Of a stretch of DNA of 64,000 nucleotides, positions 19,141 to 27,008 are shown piece after piece; within the stretch, counting starts at the first letter, position 1, and the number at the start of each line of letters is the position of its first letter. A program made the translations under genes and the position numbers. Origin of the DNA: Sphingomonas hengshuiensis (GTDB lineage Bacteria; Pseudomonadota; Alphaproteobacteria; Sphingomonadales; Sphingomonadaceae); the NCBI RefSeq assembly GCF_000935025.1, contig NZ_CP010836.1, positions 4,402,001-4,466,000 of the forward strand, in the 5' to 3' direction. The notes under the pieces are model-generated. The model saw nothing but the letters and a program-made list of their open reading frames with translations, was not told where the DNA came from and did not search any database.

Positions 19141-19144
19141 CTCG

Positions 19145-19582
19145 CTATTGCGCCTCGCGCGCAAGGATGAAGGCGCGCAGCGCTGCGGCGTCGTGGAGCG
19201 GGTGGTGCGGCACTGCGCTCAACGCCGCACCGTCAAAGCCGATCGCGTCGCACAGTTCGAATCGGATGCGGTCGATCGGATAGCGCCGCCCGGGCCCGGC
19301 GACCAGCAAAGTGGCGGCGTGCGCAATATCCTCGGGCCAGTCGGCGAAGAGCAGCGGGGCGGGATCGTTGCGCAGATAGCGCGCGAACGCATGCCCCATC
19401 TCCGCGCGGCTGACCGGCGCGATGCCCAAAACCGGCAGCACATGCTCCGCAACCCAGGGCGTCGGCTCGGTACATTCGAGTGCGGCGTAGAAGGGCGGCA
19501 GCGACTCGTCCTCGGGCACCAGCGCCAACGCGATCAGCGGCCCGCAAAACCCGTTGAACTCGGTATCTAGGAAATAGCGCAT
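19145..19582 (-). CDS. DEDD-type 3'-5' exoribonuclease-like protein
   Basis: The N-terminus MRYFLDTEFNG carries the exonuclease I DxE motif (Asp6, Glu8), and HHPLHDAAALRAF near the C-terminus carries the His and Asp of the DEDDh type. This matches the small Rv2179c-like 3'-5' exoribonuclease family. The 145 residues form a single domain. ATG at 19582 lies four bases after the ribA stop, so it is the last gene of xth-ribA-exonuclease. RNA substrate and role are unknown. Confidence 0.8.
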   Translation of the reverse strand: MRYFLDTEFNGFCGPLIALALVPEDESLPPFYAALECTEPTPWVAEHVLPVLGIAPVSRAEMGHAFARYLRNDPAPLLFADWPEDIAHAATLLVAGPGRRYPIDRIRFELCDAIGFDGAALSAVPHHPLHDAAALRAFILAREAQ

Positions 19583-19586
19583 CGCC

Positions 19587-20648
19587 CTAAAACTCGTGCC
19601 CGGTCCGGTCGCGCTTGGTCGCCAGATACTGGGCATTGTGCGGATTGGCGGGGAGGATGTGCGGCACGCGCTCGACCACGTCGACTCCCGCCGCGCGCAG
19701 CGTCGCGACCTTGTCCGGGTTATTGGTCAGCAACCGGATCTGGCGTTGCCCGAGAAGCGCCAGCATCCGCGCTGCCACGCGGAAATTGCGCGCATCGACG
19801 GCAAAGCCCAGCCGGGTATTCGCATCCACCGTATCGAACCCCTGGTCCTGCAGCGCATAGGCGCGCAGCTTGTTGATCAGCCCGATCCCGCGTCCTTCCT
19901 GCCGCAAATACAGCAATATGCCCCAACCCTCGGCCTCAATCGCGGCGACGGCGGCCTTCAGTTGTGGCCCGCAATCGCATTTGAGGCTGCCGAGCATGTC
20001 TCCGGTCAGGCATTCGCTGTGGAGCCGCACCAGCGGCGCCGCGCCGTTCGGCTGGCCGATCAGTAGCGCGATATGCTCGCCCGGCATCTCATCGGTGCGG
20101 AACGCGACGATCTCGCTGTCTTCGGCGCCTGCAACCGGCAGCCGCGCGCGCCCGACGATGCGCAGCCGATCGGCATCCTCGTGCGACTCGATGTCGGCAG
20201 GCGTGATCGCCCCGGCATCCTCGCCCGCCAGCGCGAAGAACGCCGGGAGCAGCCCCGCGATCCGCGCGAGCCGAAGCGCGGCGGCGGCGGCGTCGCTTGC
20301 CTCGACCGGCACCGCGCGGAACGGCCCCTTGAGCGGAGTCGCAAGGTCGAATTGCGGGTCCGACAGCGCCGTCGCGGTATCGAAATCGAGCCAGGGCACG
20401 CGCTCGATCAGCACCGGGGCGTCGGGCGCCGCCGCGTCGCGCTGGTTGGCGAGCTTCAGCGTCGCCGCGCGCCCGGCGGAGAGCAATACCGGTGCGCGCG
20501 CCTCGGGGTCGAACCCCGCCAGCCGCTCGGCGTCGGCGGTCTCGATCGCGAGCAGCCGCAGCGTGCCCGCGCCCCCGCGAATCGCAATCGGCCAGCCACG
20601 CCGCAGCGCGTCCACTGCCAGCGCCACCGAATGGGCATTGCCGCTCAA
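19587..20648 (-). CDS. ribA: GTP cyclohydrolase II with N-terminal extension
   Basis: It starts riboflavin synthesis by opening GTP. The C-terminal part is complete: zinc ligands Cys213, Cys224 and Cys226 (SECLTGD, KCDCG), the LRQEGRGIGL catalytic loop, and TNNPDKVATLRAAGV. About 150 residues precede it and look like a degenerate DHBP synthase (RibB) domain without its acidic active-site signature. The likely start is TTG at 20648, coupled to the xth stop by a TTGA overlap, giving 353 residues. ATG at 20705 or 20714 would lie inside xth. Confidence 0.88.
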   Translation of the reverse strand: MSGNAHSVALAVDALRRGWPIAIRGGAGTLRLLAIETADAERLAGFDPEARAPVLLSAGRAATLKLANQRDAAAPDAPVLIERVPWLDFDTATALSDPQFDLATPLKGPFRAVPVEASDAAAAALRLARIAGLLPAFFALAGEDAGAITPADIESHEDADRLRIVGRARLPVAGAEDSEIVAFRTDEMPGEHIALLIGQPNGAAPLVRLHSECLTGDMLGSLKCDCGPQLKAAVAAIEAEGWGILLYLRQEGRGIGLINKLRAYALQDQGFDTVDANTRLGFAVDARNFRVAARMLALLGQRQIRLLTNNPDKVATLRAAGVDVVERVPHILPANPHNAQYLATKRDRTGHEF

Positions 20649-21427
20649 AAGGCGAACTCGGTGACGATGGGGACATGGTCCGACGGCTTGAGCCAGCTTC
20701 GGCATGGCTCGCACACCTTATGCGCGGTCGCCTGTTCGGCGACGGCGCGGCTGGCCCACATATGGTCGAGCCGCCGCCCGCGATCGCTCGCCTCCCAGTC
20801 CTTGGCGCGGTAGCTCCACCAGGTGAAGCAGCGCTCGGGCGCGGGGATGAAATGGCGCCCCAGGTCGACCCAGTCATGCGCCGCCTGCAGCCGGGCCAGC
20901 GCCTCGACTTCGATCGGCGTGTGGCTGACCACGTCGAGCAATTGCTTGTGGCTCCACACATCCGATTCGAGCGGGGCGATGTTGAAATCGCCGGTCAGGA
21001 TCGTCGGCACCGCGAGTCCCGCGGCCCAATCGGTCATCCGTCCGATAAAATCGAGCTTCTGCCCGAATTTGGGATTCACCTCGCGATCGGGAACGTCGCC
21101 CCCGGCGGGGACATAGACATTTTCGAGCCGAACGCCGTTGGGCAGCCGCACGCCGACATGCCGCGCCTCCTGGTTCGCCTGCCAGTCGAAACGGTCATCC
21201 TCGACCACGGGCACGCGGCTGATGATCGCCACGCCGTGGTGCATGCGCTGCCCGTGCTTGATGACATGGGTATAGCCCAGCGACCGGAACGGCGATTCGG
21301 GGAAGTCGCCGTCGATCACCTTGGTTTCCTGGAGGCATAATATGTCGGGCGCCTCCTCGCGGAGAAACTGCTCGACGATCCCGATCCGGAAACGGACCGA
21401 ATTGATGTTCCAGGAAGCGATCTTCAT
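20645..21427 (-). CDS. xth: Exodeoxyribonuclease III
   Basis: An AP endonuclease and 3'-repair exonuclease of the EEP fold. The 260 residues show WNINSVR (Asn7), LQETK with metal-binding Glu34, GDFNIAP, RLDHMWAS and the terminal SDHVPIV with catalytic His. ATG at 21427 starts at the conserved MKIASWN. It is the first gene of xth-ribA-exonuclease and lies downstream of the lolA terminator, which separates the two transcripts. Confidence 0.95.
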   Translation of the reverse strand: MKIASWNINSVRFRIGIVEQFLREEAPDILCLQETKVIDGDFPESPFRSLGYTHVIKHGQRMHHGVAIISRVPVVEDDRFDWQANQEARHVGVRLPNGVRLENVYVPAGGDVPDREVNPKFGQKLDFIGRMTDWAAGLAVPTILTGDFNIAPLESDVWSHKQLLDVVSHTPIEVEALARLQAAHDWVDLGRHFIPAPERCFTWWSYRAKDWEASDRGRRLDHMWASRAVAEQATAHKVCEPCRSWLKPSDHVPIVTEFAF

Positions 21428-21473
21428 CGCGTGCGATGTAGCGTTTTTGTCGGCGCGCGCCACCACGCCGCCG

Positions 21474-21502
21474 CAAAAAGGAAAGGCCCCCGCTCCGGGG
21501 GC
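21474..21502 (-). terminator. Rho-independent terminator of lolA
   Basis: On the minus strand GCCCCCG, a short GAG loop and CGGGGGC are followed by CTTTCCTTTTTG. This strong stem and T-rich tract lies about 150 bases after the lolA stop and before xth. Confidence 0.8.
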
Positions 21503-21655
21503 AATGGAGCGAGGGCCGACCTAGCGTTCGTCACGCAGGCGGGAAGAGGCATGGCCCGGGCAACAGGGGGAAAAAATCCCGGAAGCCAACCCCATCCGCC
21601 TGCTCGATCTAGCCCCGCCAACCTGTCGCCAGCATGAACAATGCGCAATAATCGT

Positions 21656-22270
21656 TCAGCGGCCGCGCGGCCCCTGCGGGCGCGGATCGTTCCAGCGGAA
21701 CGCATTGTCCGCGACGGCGGCATTGAAGCGCTGGTTGCTCAGCCGGATCGTCGTCCGGTTGTTCTGCGAATCGAGCGCGACCCAGCCCTGGAGCATCAGC
21801 CCGCCCGGCGCAGTGCCGTTCTTCTGGAACACCATCGTGATCCGGCCATATTCGGGATGGCCGGGATCATGGACTTCGATCGACACCACGCCGGGATCGC
21901 CGGTCGGCTGGAGCTTGGCATATTTGGTGATGTCGCGCTTGGGGTTGAGCAGCACTGCCAGCGGCGAGTTGCCGATCGGCCAGCGGTCGACCTGGCGGAC
22001 CTGGTAGTCGATAAAATACAGGCTGTTGCCGTCGGCGACGATCAGCTGCGGCACGCCCTTCTCATACTGGAAGCGGATCTTGCCGGGGCGTTTCAGCGTC
22101 ATCGTACCGGTGACGACACGCCCGTTGCGGTCGGTCTGGCTGAACCCGGCGGTCATCGTGCTCACGCTCTGGAGGTGCTGCTGCACCTGGGCAAGGTCGC
22201 CAGCAGGCGCGGCAGCGACCAGCGCAGGCGTGGCAAGCGCGAGAGTCAAAGCGAGGGGACGTGCAAACAC
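21656..22270 (-). CDS. lolA: Outer-membrane lipoprotein carrier LolA
   Basis: A periplasmic chaperone that takes lipoproteins from LolCDE to the outer membrane. The 204 residues start with a signal peptide (VFARPLALTLALATPALVAAA), then the half-barrel region with GKIRFQYEKGVPQLIVADG and LYFIDYQVRQVDRWPIG. GTG at 22270 is chosen because GGAGA lies eight bases upstream; TTG at 22285 would place that binding site inside the gene. A strong terminator follows. Confidence 0.9.
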   Translation of the reverse strand: MFARPLALTLALATPALVAAAPAGDLAQVQQHLQSVSTMTAGFSQTDRNGRVVTGTMTLKRPGKIRFQYEKGVPQLIVADGNSLYFIDYQVRQVDRWPIGNSPLAVLLNPKRDITKYAKLQPTGDPGVVSIEVHDPGHPEYGRITMVFQKNGTAPGGLMLQGWVALDSQNNRTTIRLSNQRFNAAVADNAFRWNDPRPQGPRGR

Positions 22271-22404
22271 GTGGGGATTCTCCAATGATGGACGGCGCAG
22301 CTAACAGCCGCGGCTTGAATATCGCGTGAACCCGTCCGGCGCCGAAACGATCCCCCTTCTAGAGCCTGTTTGGAAATGCGCCTCAGCGAATCTCCAACGC
22401 TCTA

Positions 22405-22680
22405 TCAGCCTTCGCGCAGGTCCGCCCATTCCGAGTGCTGCGCGATGTAGCGCGCGACGAAGCTGCATAGCGGGCGGACCTTGCGGCCGCTGGCGCGAAC
22501 CTGGGCCAGTGCGCCTTCGACCAGGCGGCTGCCGACGCCGGTGCCGCGAAGCGCGGGCGGGACGATCGTGTGCGTGAAGACGACGACGTCGCCGTCGATC
22601 TCGTAATCGGCATGGGCGACATGGCCCTGCTCGACCAGTTCGAAGCGCTGTTCGCCCGCATTGTCCGTCACGTCCGCCAT
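22405..22680 (-). CDS. Small GNAT-like N-acetyltransferase (YjdJ type)
   Basis: A short acetyltransferase of the COG2388 type that keeps only the core acetyl-CoA fold. The 91 residues contain VVFTHTIVPPALRGTGVGSRLVEGAL, the acetyl-CoA pyrophosphate loop with RGTGVGS, and VRPLCSFVARYI. The substrate is unknown. GGAGGATCGACG before ATG 22680 is a good binding site. It is divergent from the alpha/beta hydrolase gene, 73 bases apart. Confidence 0.85.
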   Translation of the reverse strand: MADVTDNAGEQRFELVEQGHVAHADYEIDGDVVVFTHTIVPPALRGTGVGSRLVEGALAQVRASGRKVRPLCSFVARYIAQHSEWADLREG

Positions 22681-22753
22681 CGTCGATCCTCCTGCCTTGG
22701 CAACCGTCGCCAGCGCTATAAGGTTGCGCAGACAACGGGAAGAGGATGCGCAC

Positions 22754-23689
22754 ATGCTGATACCCTTCGGACTGGCGGGGCTGGTGGCAGGCGGGCTGGC
22801 GACATGGTCGGCGGTGCTCGCGCGCAAGGCCGAGACGCTGGCGCCCGCCGACGGCGTCATCGCCGAGGTGCCCGGGGGGCGGCTCCATTATGTCGACATG
22901 GGCCCGCGCGGGCTGGACGGGCCGCCGATCGTGATGCTCCACGGGCTGATGGGGCAGATGCGCAATTTCTCGCATTCGCTGACGGACGGGATTGCGGGCG
23001 ACCACCGCGTGATCCTGATTGACCGGCCCGGATGGGGGCATTCGAGTGTCGACGGGCGCCAGCCGGGGATCGTCGCGCAGGCCGAGATGATCGCCGCGCT
23101 GCTCGATCAACTGGAGGTGCGCAAAGTGCTGCTCGTCGGGCATTCGATGGGGGGCGCAGTGGCGCTAGCGCTGGCGATCGCGCGGCCCGATCTGGTCGGC
23201 GCGCTGGCGCTGGTCGCGCCGCTGACCCAGCCGGTCGACAGCGTGCCGCCGGTGTTCGCCGGGCTGCTCGCGCCGCCGCCGCTGCGCCCGCTGGTCGCCT
23301 GGACGCTGGCGGTGCCGATGGGATCGATGAAGGCGCTCGCCACCGCGGCGGCGATCTTTGCGCCCGACCCGGTACCCGCCGATTTCGCGACGCGGGGCGG
23401 CGGCGCGCTGGCGCTGCGGCCCAAAAGCTATCTCGCCGGATCGGCCGAAATCCGCGAGACGCCCGCCGAGATTGCCGCGCTGGTGCCCCGCTATCCGGAG
23501 ATCGCGATGCCGGTGGCGATCCTATATGGCCGGGGCGACGCGGTACTCGATCCCGCGGTGCAGGGTGAGCGGACCGCCGCGGCGATCCCCGGCGCGGTGC
23601 TGACGCTGATCGAGGGCGGGCACATGCTGCCGGTGACGCATGCCGGCGAGACCGAGGCGTGGCTGCGAGAAGTGCTTGCCCGGATGTGA
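22754..23689 (+). CDS. Alpha/beta hydrolase with N-terminal membrane anchor
   Basis: A serine hydrolase of unknown substrate. The 311 residues begin with a single hydrophobic segment (LIPFGLAGLVAGGLATW), which probably anchors the enzyme to the inner membrane. The oxyanion region VMLHGLMGQ, nucleophile VGHSMGG, acid YGRGD and base EGGHMLP complete the triad. ATG at 22754 has AGAGG upstream. The stop is two bases from the convergent DUF4188 gene. An esterase or lipase role is likely but not shown. Confidence 0.87.
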   Translation: MLIPFGLAGLVAGGLATWSAVLARKAETLAPADGVIAEVPGGRLHYVDMGPRGLDGPPIVMLHGLMGQMRNFSHSLTDGIAGDHRVILIDRPGWGHSSVDGRQPGIVAQAEMIAALLDQLEVRKVLLVGHSMGGAVALALAIARPDLVGALALVAPLTQPVDSVPPVFAGLLAPPPLRPLVAWTLAVPMGSMKALATAAAIFAPDPVPADFATRGGGALALRPKSYLAGSAEIRETPAEIAALVPRYPEIAMPVAILYGRGDAVLDPAVQGERTAAAIPGAVLTLIEGGHMLPVTHAGETEAWLREVLARM

Positions 23690-23691
23690 GC

Positions 23692-24156
23692 TCAGCCGCT
23701 GGACTGCGAGGCGGCGAGGCGGCCGTTCATCGATTTGAGCGGGCCGACCGGATCGACCAGCGGCGCGAAGATGCCGAAGCCGATCGGCGTCCCGACATCG
23801 ACATAGACCGCCTCCATCGCGCCCGAGCGGCAATAGGTTTCGTGCCAGAAACCGGCGCTATTATAGCGTTTGAGGAAGTCGCTCCACCATTTCGCGTGCG
23901 GCGCGCTGCGGGTAAAGGCCTGGAGGCTCTCGCGGTCGCGCCAATATTGCCGCATCCCGACATGGCGCCAGCCCCACATCACGCCTTCATGCGCGAGCAG
24001 CCCGTCGGGCGGAAAGTGGCGAACATTGCCCAGACCGGGGCCGATGCCGAACAGCGTGCGCAAGCCGCGCAGGCCCCGGACGCGGAGGCCGAGGACGATG
24101 ACGCAAAGATCGGGATAGGCAGAGAGATCGACGGTGGTGCGCTGGACCGGTTGCAT
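23692..24156 (-). CDS. DUF4188 family protein, monooxygenase-like
   Basis: DUF4188 proteins have a dimeric alpha-beta barrel fold like small monooxygenases, with uncertain function. The 154 residues contain TVDLSAYPDLCVIVLGLRV, HVGMRQYWRDRESLQAFTRS, HAKWWSDF and GFWHETYCRSGAMEAVYVD, a pattern typical of the family. ATG at 24156. It is divergent from a TetR regulator whose putative operators overlap its promoter (TTTACA, 16 bases, TATGTT on the minus strand), so it is probably the gene that regulator represses. Confidence 0.82.
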   Translation of the reverse strand: MQPVQRTTVDLSAYPDLCVIVLGLRVRGLRGLRTLFGIGPGLGNVRHFPPDGLLAHEGVMWGWRHVGMRQYWRDRESLQAFTRSAPHAKWWSDFLKRYNSAGFWHETYCRSGAMEAVYVDVGTPIGFGIFAPLVDPVGPLKSMNGRLAASQSSG

Positions 24157-24173
24157 GGGCTCGACTCCGCTGT

Positions 24174-24214
24174 GTATGGTGTAAACATACTCGGATTGCG
24201 TACGGTGTAAACAG
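24174..24214. promoter_or_regulatory. Double TetR-type operator overlapping the DUF4188 gene promoter
   Basis: GTATGGTGTAAACATAC (24174-24190) and GTACGGTGTAAACAG (24200-24214) are two copies of one motif, 26 bases apart; the first is partly palindromic (GTATG/CATAC). On the minus strand they contain TTTACA (24211-24206), a 16-base spacer and TATGTT (24189-24184), a plausible promoter for the DUF4188 gene. The second copy touches the GTG start of the TetR gene, suggesting autoregulation. Confidence 0.7.
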
Positions 24215-24750
24215 TGGAAATTTCGTCTCCCCGCAGCGCCCTGTCCGATCGGCTGATCGATGCGGCGCTCGACCTGCTCGATTCAGGCGCCGAGTTCAGC
24301 CTGCGATCGGTGGCGCGCGCGGCGGGGGTGTCGGCGATGGCACCCTATCGCCACTTCGTCGACAAGGAGGCGTTGCTCGCGGCAGTAGCGGGGCGCGGGT
24401 TCGACGATCTGCGTGCGGCACTGCTGGCGGCGGACGCCGTCGACGATCCGCGCGCAGCGCTGATGGGGCAAGGCATGGCCTATGTCCGCTTCGCGTTGGC
24501 GCGGCCTGCGCTGTTCCGGCTGATGTTCGCAGGCCCGGGATCGGGGCCGCCGCCCGGCGGCGACAGCGCCTTTGGCGTACTCGCGCGGCGGATGCGCGAC
24601 GTGCTGCCGGAAGCGGCGGAGATCGGAGCCGTCACCTGCTGGGCGACCGTGCATGGGCTGGCGACGCTGGCACTGGACGGGCGGCTGGGGCCGGAGCCCG
24701 AAGTGCCCGCTACGGCGGCGCTGGGGCTGATGGTGGCGGGGTTTGGGTAG
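24214..24750 (+). CDS. TetR/AcrR family transcriptional regulator
   Basis: A one-domain DNA-binding repressor with a ligand-binding C-terminus. The N-terminal helix-turn-helix reads AALDLLDSGAEFSLRSVARAAGVSAMAPYRHFVDKEALL, with the family's recognition-helix pattern YRHF. The 178 residues are typical. The start is GTG at 24214, immediately after the second operator repeat. No clear binding site for ribosomes exists, so a leaderless or short-leader message is likely. It probably controls itself and the divergent DUF4188 gene; the ligand is unknown. Confidence 0.9.
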   Translation: MEISSPRSALSDRLIDAALDLLDSGAEFSLRSVARAAGVSAMAPYRHFVDKEALLAAVAGRGFDDLRAALLAADAVDDPRAALMGQGMAYVRFALARPALFRLMFAGPGSGPPPGGDSAFGVLARRMRDVLPEAAEIGAVTCWATVHGLATLALDGRLGPEPEVPATAALGLMVAGFG

Positions 24751-24821
24751 CGGGGGCCAGTGGCGATTGCTTCGGGGTGAGGGCTGCGCGGATGACTTTG
24801 GTGGGAGGCGGACATTCGCTC

Positions 24822-25181
24822 CTAGGCGAAATTGCCGTCAATGAGGAGGGCGAGGAGGGGGCCGTCGCCCACTTCCCGCCGTCGATAATTCACAAAGGCA
24901 GTGCAATCGATCAGTGCATCAAACTGCTCGGGACAGCGTCGCTTAAACTCTGCCGTATCTACGAGTGAGAGGGTGAGCAGGTCGCCGCGCGCAACCGGAT
25001 TGGCAACCATCCCGCTCTCGGCGTCATCCGCATTGGTGAGGCAGTCGATCCACGCATTCATGTTGCGACCGTAGTATCCGGGAAACCCCAAAGCCTCATC
25101 GAACACGTCGTGGAAGGACTCCCAGTCAACAATTCTATCGGCAGGAATGATTACGATTTGGGTTTGCACCGCGCTCTCCAT
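24822..25181 (-). CDS. Barstar-like RNase inhibitor family protein, orphan
   Basis: Barstar proteins inhibit barnase-type ribonucleases by burying the active site. The 119 residues contain SFHDVFDEALGFPGYYGRNM followed by NAWIDCLTNADD, the family signature, near residues 22-50. ATG at 25181. No barnase-like gene is visible beside it: upstream is a REP-containing gap and downstream the convergent TetR gene. Base composition looks lower in G+C than its neighbours. It could be an orphan immunity gene against a competitor's RNase toxin. Confidence 0.8.
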   Translation of the reverse strand: MESAVQTQIVIIPADRIVDWESFHDVFDEALGFPGYYGRNMNAWIDCLTNADDAESGMVANPVARGDLLTLSLVDTAEFKRRCPEQFDALIDCTAFVNYRRREVGDGPLLALLIDGNFA

Positions 25182-25390
25182 GCCTGCCGCTATAACTGAC
25201 CCAACCTTCGTCCACTATTGGGCGGAATTTATCGTTTCGTGATCCTCCCCTTGGCGGGGGAGGATTGGAATGCTGCGTGTGCGCGTGCCGACACGCGGCT
25301 TTTATAGCTCTACAGCGAGTGTCTGGTGACGGCGCTTTGCTCCATCCAGCGGCGCAGCAGGTGGCGTCGAAGCGGGCAGTGCGCCTCACC

Positions 25391-25417
25391 GTGCTTCGAC
25401 ACGCTCAGCACGAACGG
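25391..25417. repeat. Single REP-like unit
   Basis: GTGCTTCGAC followed by ACGCTCAGCACGAACGG is nearly identical to the right arm of the inverted pair at 29672-29700 (one changed base). It is a lone copy in the 256-base gap between the barstar gene and the HerA-like gene. The rest of that gap shows no gene. Confidence 0.75.
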
Positions 25418-25437
25418 GTTATTATGGCCATCATGTC

Positions 25438-26892
25438 TCACCCAACCTCCGCCGGCTGGGTCGTCCAGCCCAGCCGGGGGATCGTGATCGAGCGTTTGCC
25501 CGACAGATCGGTGCGCGTCACGAACAGCTCGCGGCTTTCGATATAGGTCATCAGGCGGCGGACGCGGCCCAGCGAGCTGGTGCCATAGGTTGCCGCGATT
25601 TCGGTATCGCTGGGACAGGGCAGCCCCTCGCGCGCGGCCTTTGCGACCAGCAGGAACGGGCCGAGCATATCGTCGGGGAGCGCGCGCGCCGCCTCCAGCG
25701 CCTGTGCCCAATCGTCGTCGGGATCGCCATGGATGCCCGCGCGCGCCGCCGACAGCCGCCGGACGAAGCCCGACAAATCGAGCTGGGGCCGCGCCAGCCC
25801 GACCATGCGGCAGCGGACGAGGAAATCCTGATAGAGGACCGAGGGCGAGCGCAGCCCCGAATCGGGATCGGTGACGATGTCGCGCAGTACGTCGGCGATC
25901 CGCGCGGCGGCCTCTTCGGGCTCGACATCGGGGGTCGTCTCGGTCGGCGCGGGGGCCGAGCGGGCGAGCGCGTCGATCAGCCGCTCGGCGGGGACGGCGG
26001 CGGGCGCGGGGGTCGGCGCGGGTGGGGTCCAGCTCGGCTCGGCGGGGGCGAGGAGCAGGTCCTTCATGTCCTCGCTCGGCGCTTCGGGCAGCGGGGTGAG
26101 CTTGGGGCTGCCGCTGCGCGCGCTGGTCTGGACCGCGCCGATGCGGATCGCGACCGGGCGGCGCGACACGGCGGGGCCGAGTGCCAAGAAGCTGCCGCGT
26201 TCGAGGTCGCGGATCGCCTCGGCCTGGCGGCGCTCCATGCCGAGCAGGTCGGCGGCGCGCGCCATGTCGATGTCGAGAAAGGTGCGCCCCATCAGGAAGT
26301 TGGACGCCTCTGCCGCGACGTTTTTGGCGAGCTTCGCCAGCCGCTGCGTCGCGATCACGCCCGCCAGCCCGCGCTTGCGCCCCCGGCACATCAGGTTGGT
26401 CATCGCGCCCAGCGACGCGCGGCGGACGTCCTCGGCGACTTCGCCGCCGCCTGCGGGCGCGAAAAGCTGGGCCTCGTCGACCACGACCAGCGCCGGATAC
26501 CAATGTTCGCGCGGGGCATCGAACAGCGCGGAGAGGAAGGCGGCGGCGCATTTCATCTGCCCCTCGGCCTCCAGCCCCTCCAGGCTGAGCACCACCGAGG
26601 CGCGATGTTCGCGGATGCGGCTGGCGAAGCGCGCGACGTCGCGCTCGCTATGGTCCGCCGCCTCGATCGCGATATGGCCGTAGCGATCGCCCAGGGTGAC
26701 GAAATCGCCCTCGGGATCGATCACGACCTGTTGCACCTGCCCCGCCGATTGTTCGAGCAGGCGGCGCAGCAGGTGCGACTTTCCCGAGCCCGAATTGCCC
26801 TGGACGAGCAAGCGGGTGGCGAGCAGCTCTTCGAGATCCATCGACACCGGGCTGCCCCCGGCATCGTTCCCCATTTCCACGCGCACGGTCAT
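25438..26892 (-). CDS. HerA-like (DUF87) ATPase
   Basis: A hexameric-type P-loop ATPase related to HerA/FtsK. The 484 residues show Walker A VQGNSGSGKSHLLRRLLEQS in the first 50 residues, VVIDPEGDFVTLGDRYG, Walker B ALVVVDEAQLFAP, and the sensor segment GVIATQRLAKLAKNVAAEASN. A Pro/Ala-rich linker separates this from a C-terminal winged-helix-like region (PSDTEIAATYGTSSLGRVRRLM). ATG at 26892 matches MTVRVEMGNDAGG. It is divergent from recQ, 116 bases away, which suggests a DNA-processing role. Confidence 0.82.
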   Translation of the reverse strand: MTVRVEMGNDAGGSPVSMDLEELLATRLLVQGNSGSGKSHLLRRLLEQSAGQVQQVVIDPEGDFVTLGDRYGHIAIEAADHSERDVARFASRIREHRASVVLSLEGLEAEGQMKCAAAFLSALFDAPREHWYPALVVVDEAQLFAPAGGGEVAEDVRRASLGAMTNLMCRGRKRGLAGVIATQRLAKLAKNVAAEASNFLMGRTFLDIDMARAADLLGMERRQAEAIRDLERGSFLALGPAVSRRPVAIRIGAVQTSARSGSPKLTPLPEAPSEDMKDLLLAPAEPSWTPPAPTPAPAAVPAERLIDALARSAPAPTETTPDVEPEEAAARIADVLRDIVTDPDSGLRSPSVLYQDFLVRCRMVGLARPQLDLSGFVRRLSAARAGIHGDPDDDWAQALEAARALPDDMLGPFLLVAKAAREGLPCPSDTEIAATYGTSSLGRVRRLMTYIESRELFVTRTDLSGKRSITIPRLGWTTQPAEVG

Positions 26893-27008
26893 GTAGGGTG
26901 CGCTTTGGCGGATCAGGGGGGCACGAGGCAAGGCCCGCGTGCCCCGGTCTGGCGCAAGGCTGTGGACAGGCCCTTGCCGCCAGCGCCCGTGCGGGGGATA
27001 GGGGCGCC

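Noticed and set aside
22263..22275. AACACGTGG, a CACGTG core that could be a parS site
   Set aside because: Only the hexamer matches; both half-sites are wrong, and it is explained by the lolA GTG start region.
22405..22860. Longer version of the small acetyltransferase starting further upstream
   Set aside because: The added residues are unconserved and overlap the divergent hydrolase gene; GGAGGATCGACG marks the ATG at 22680.
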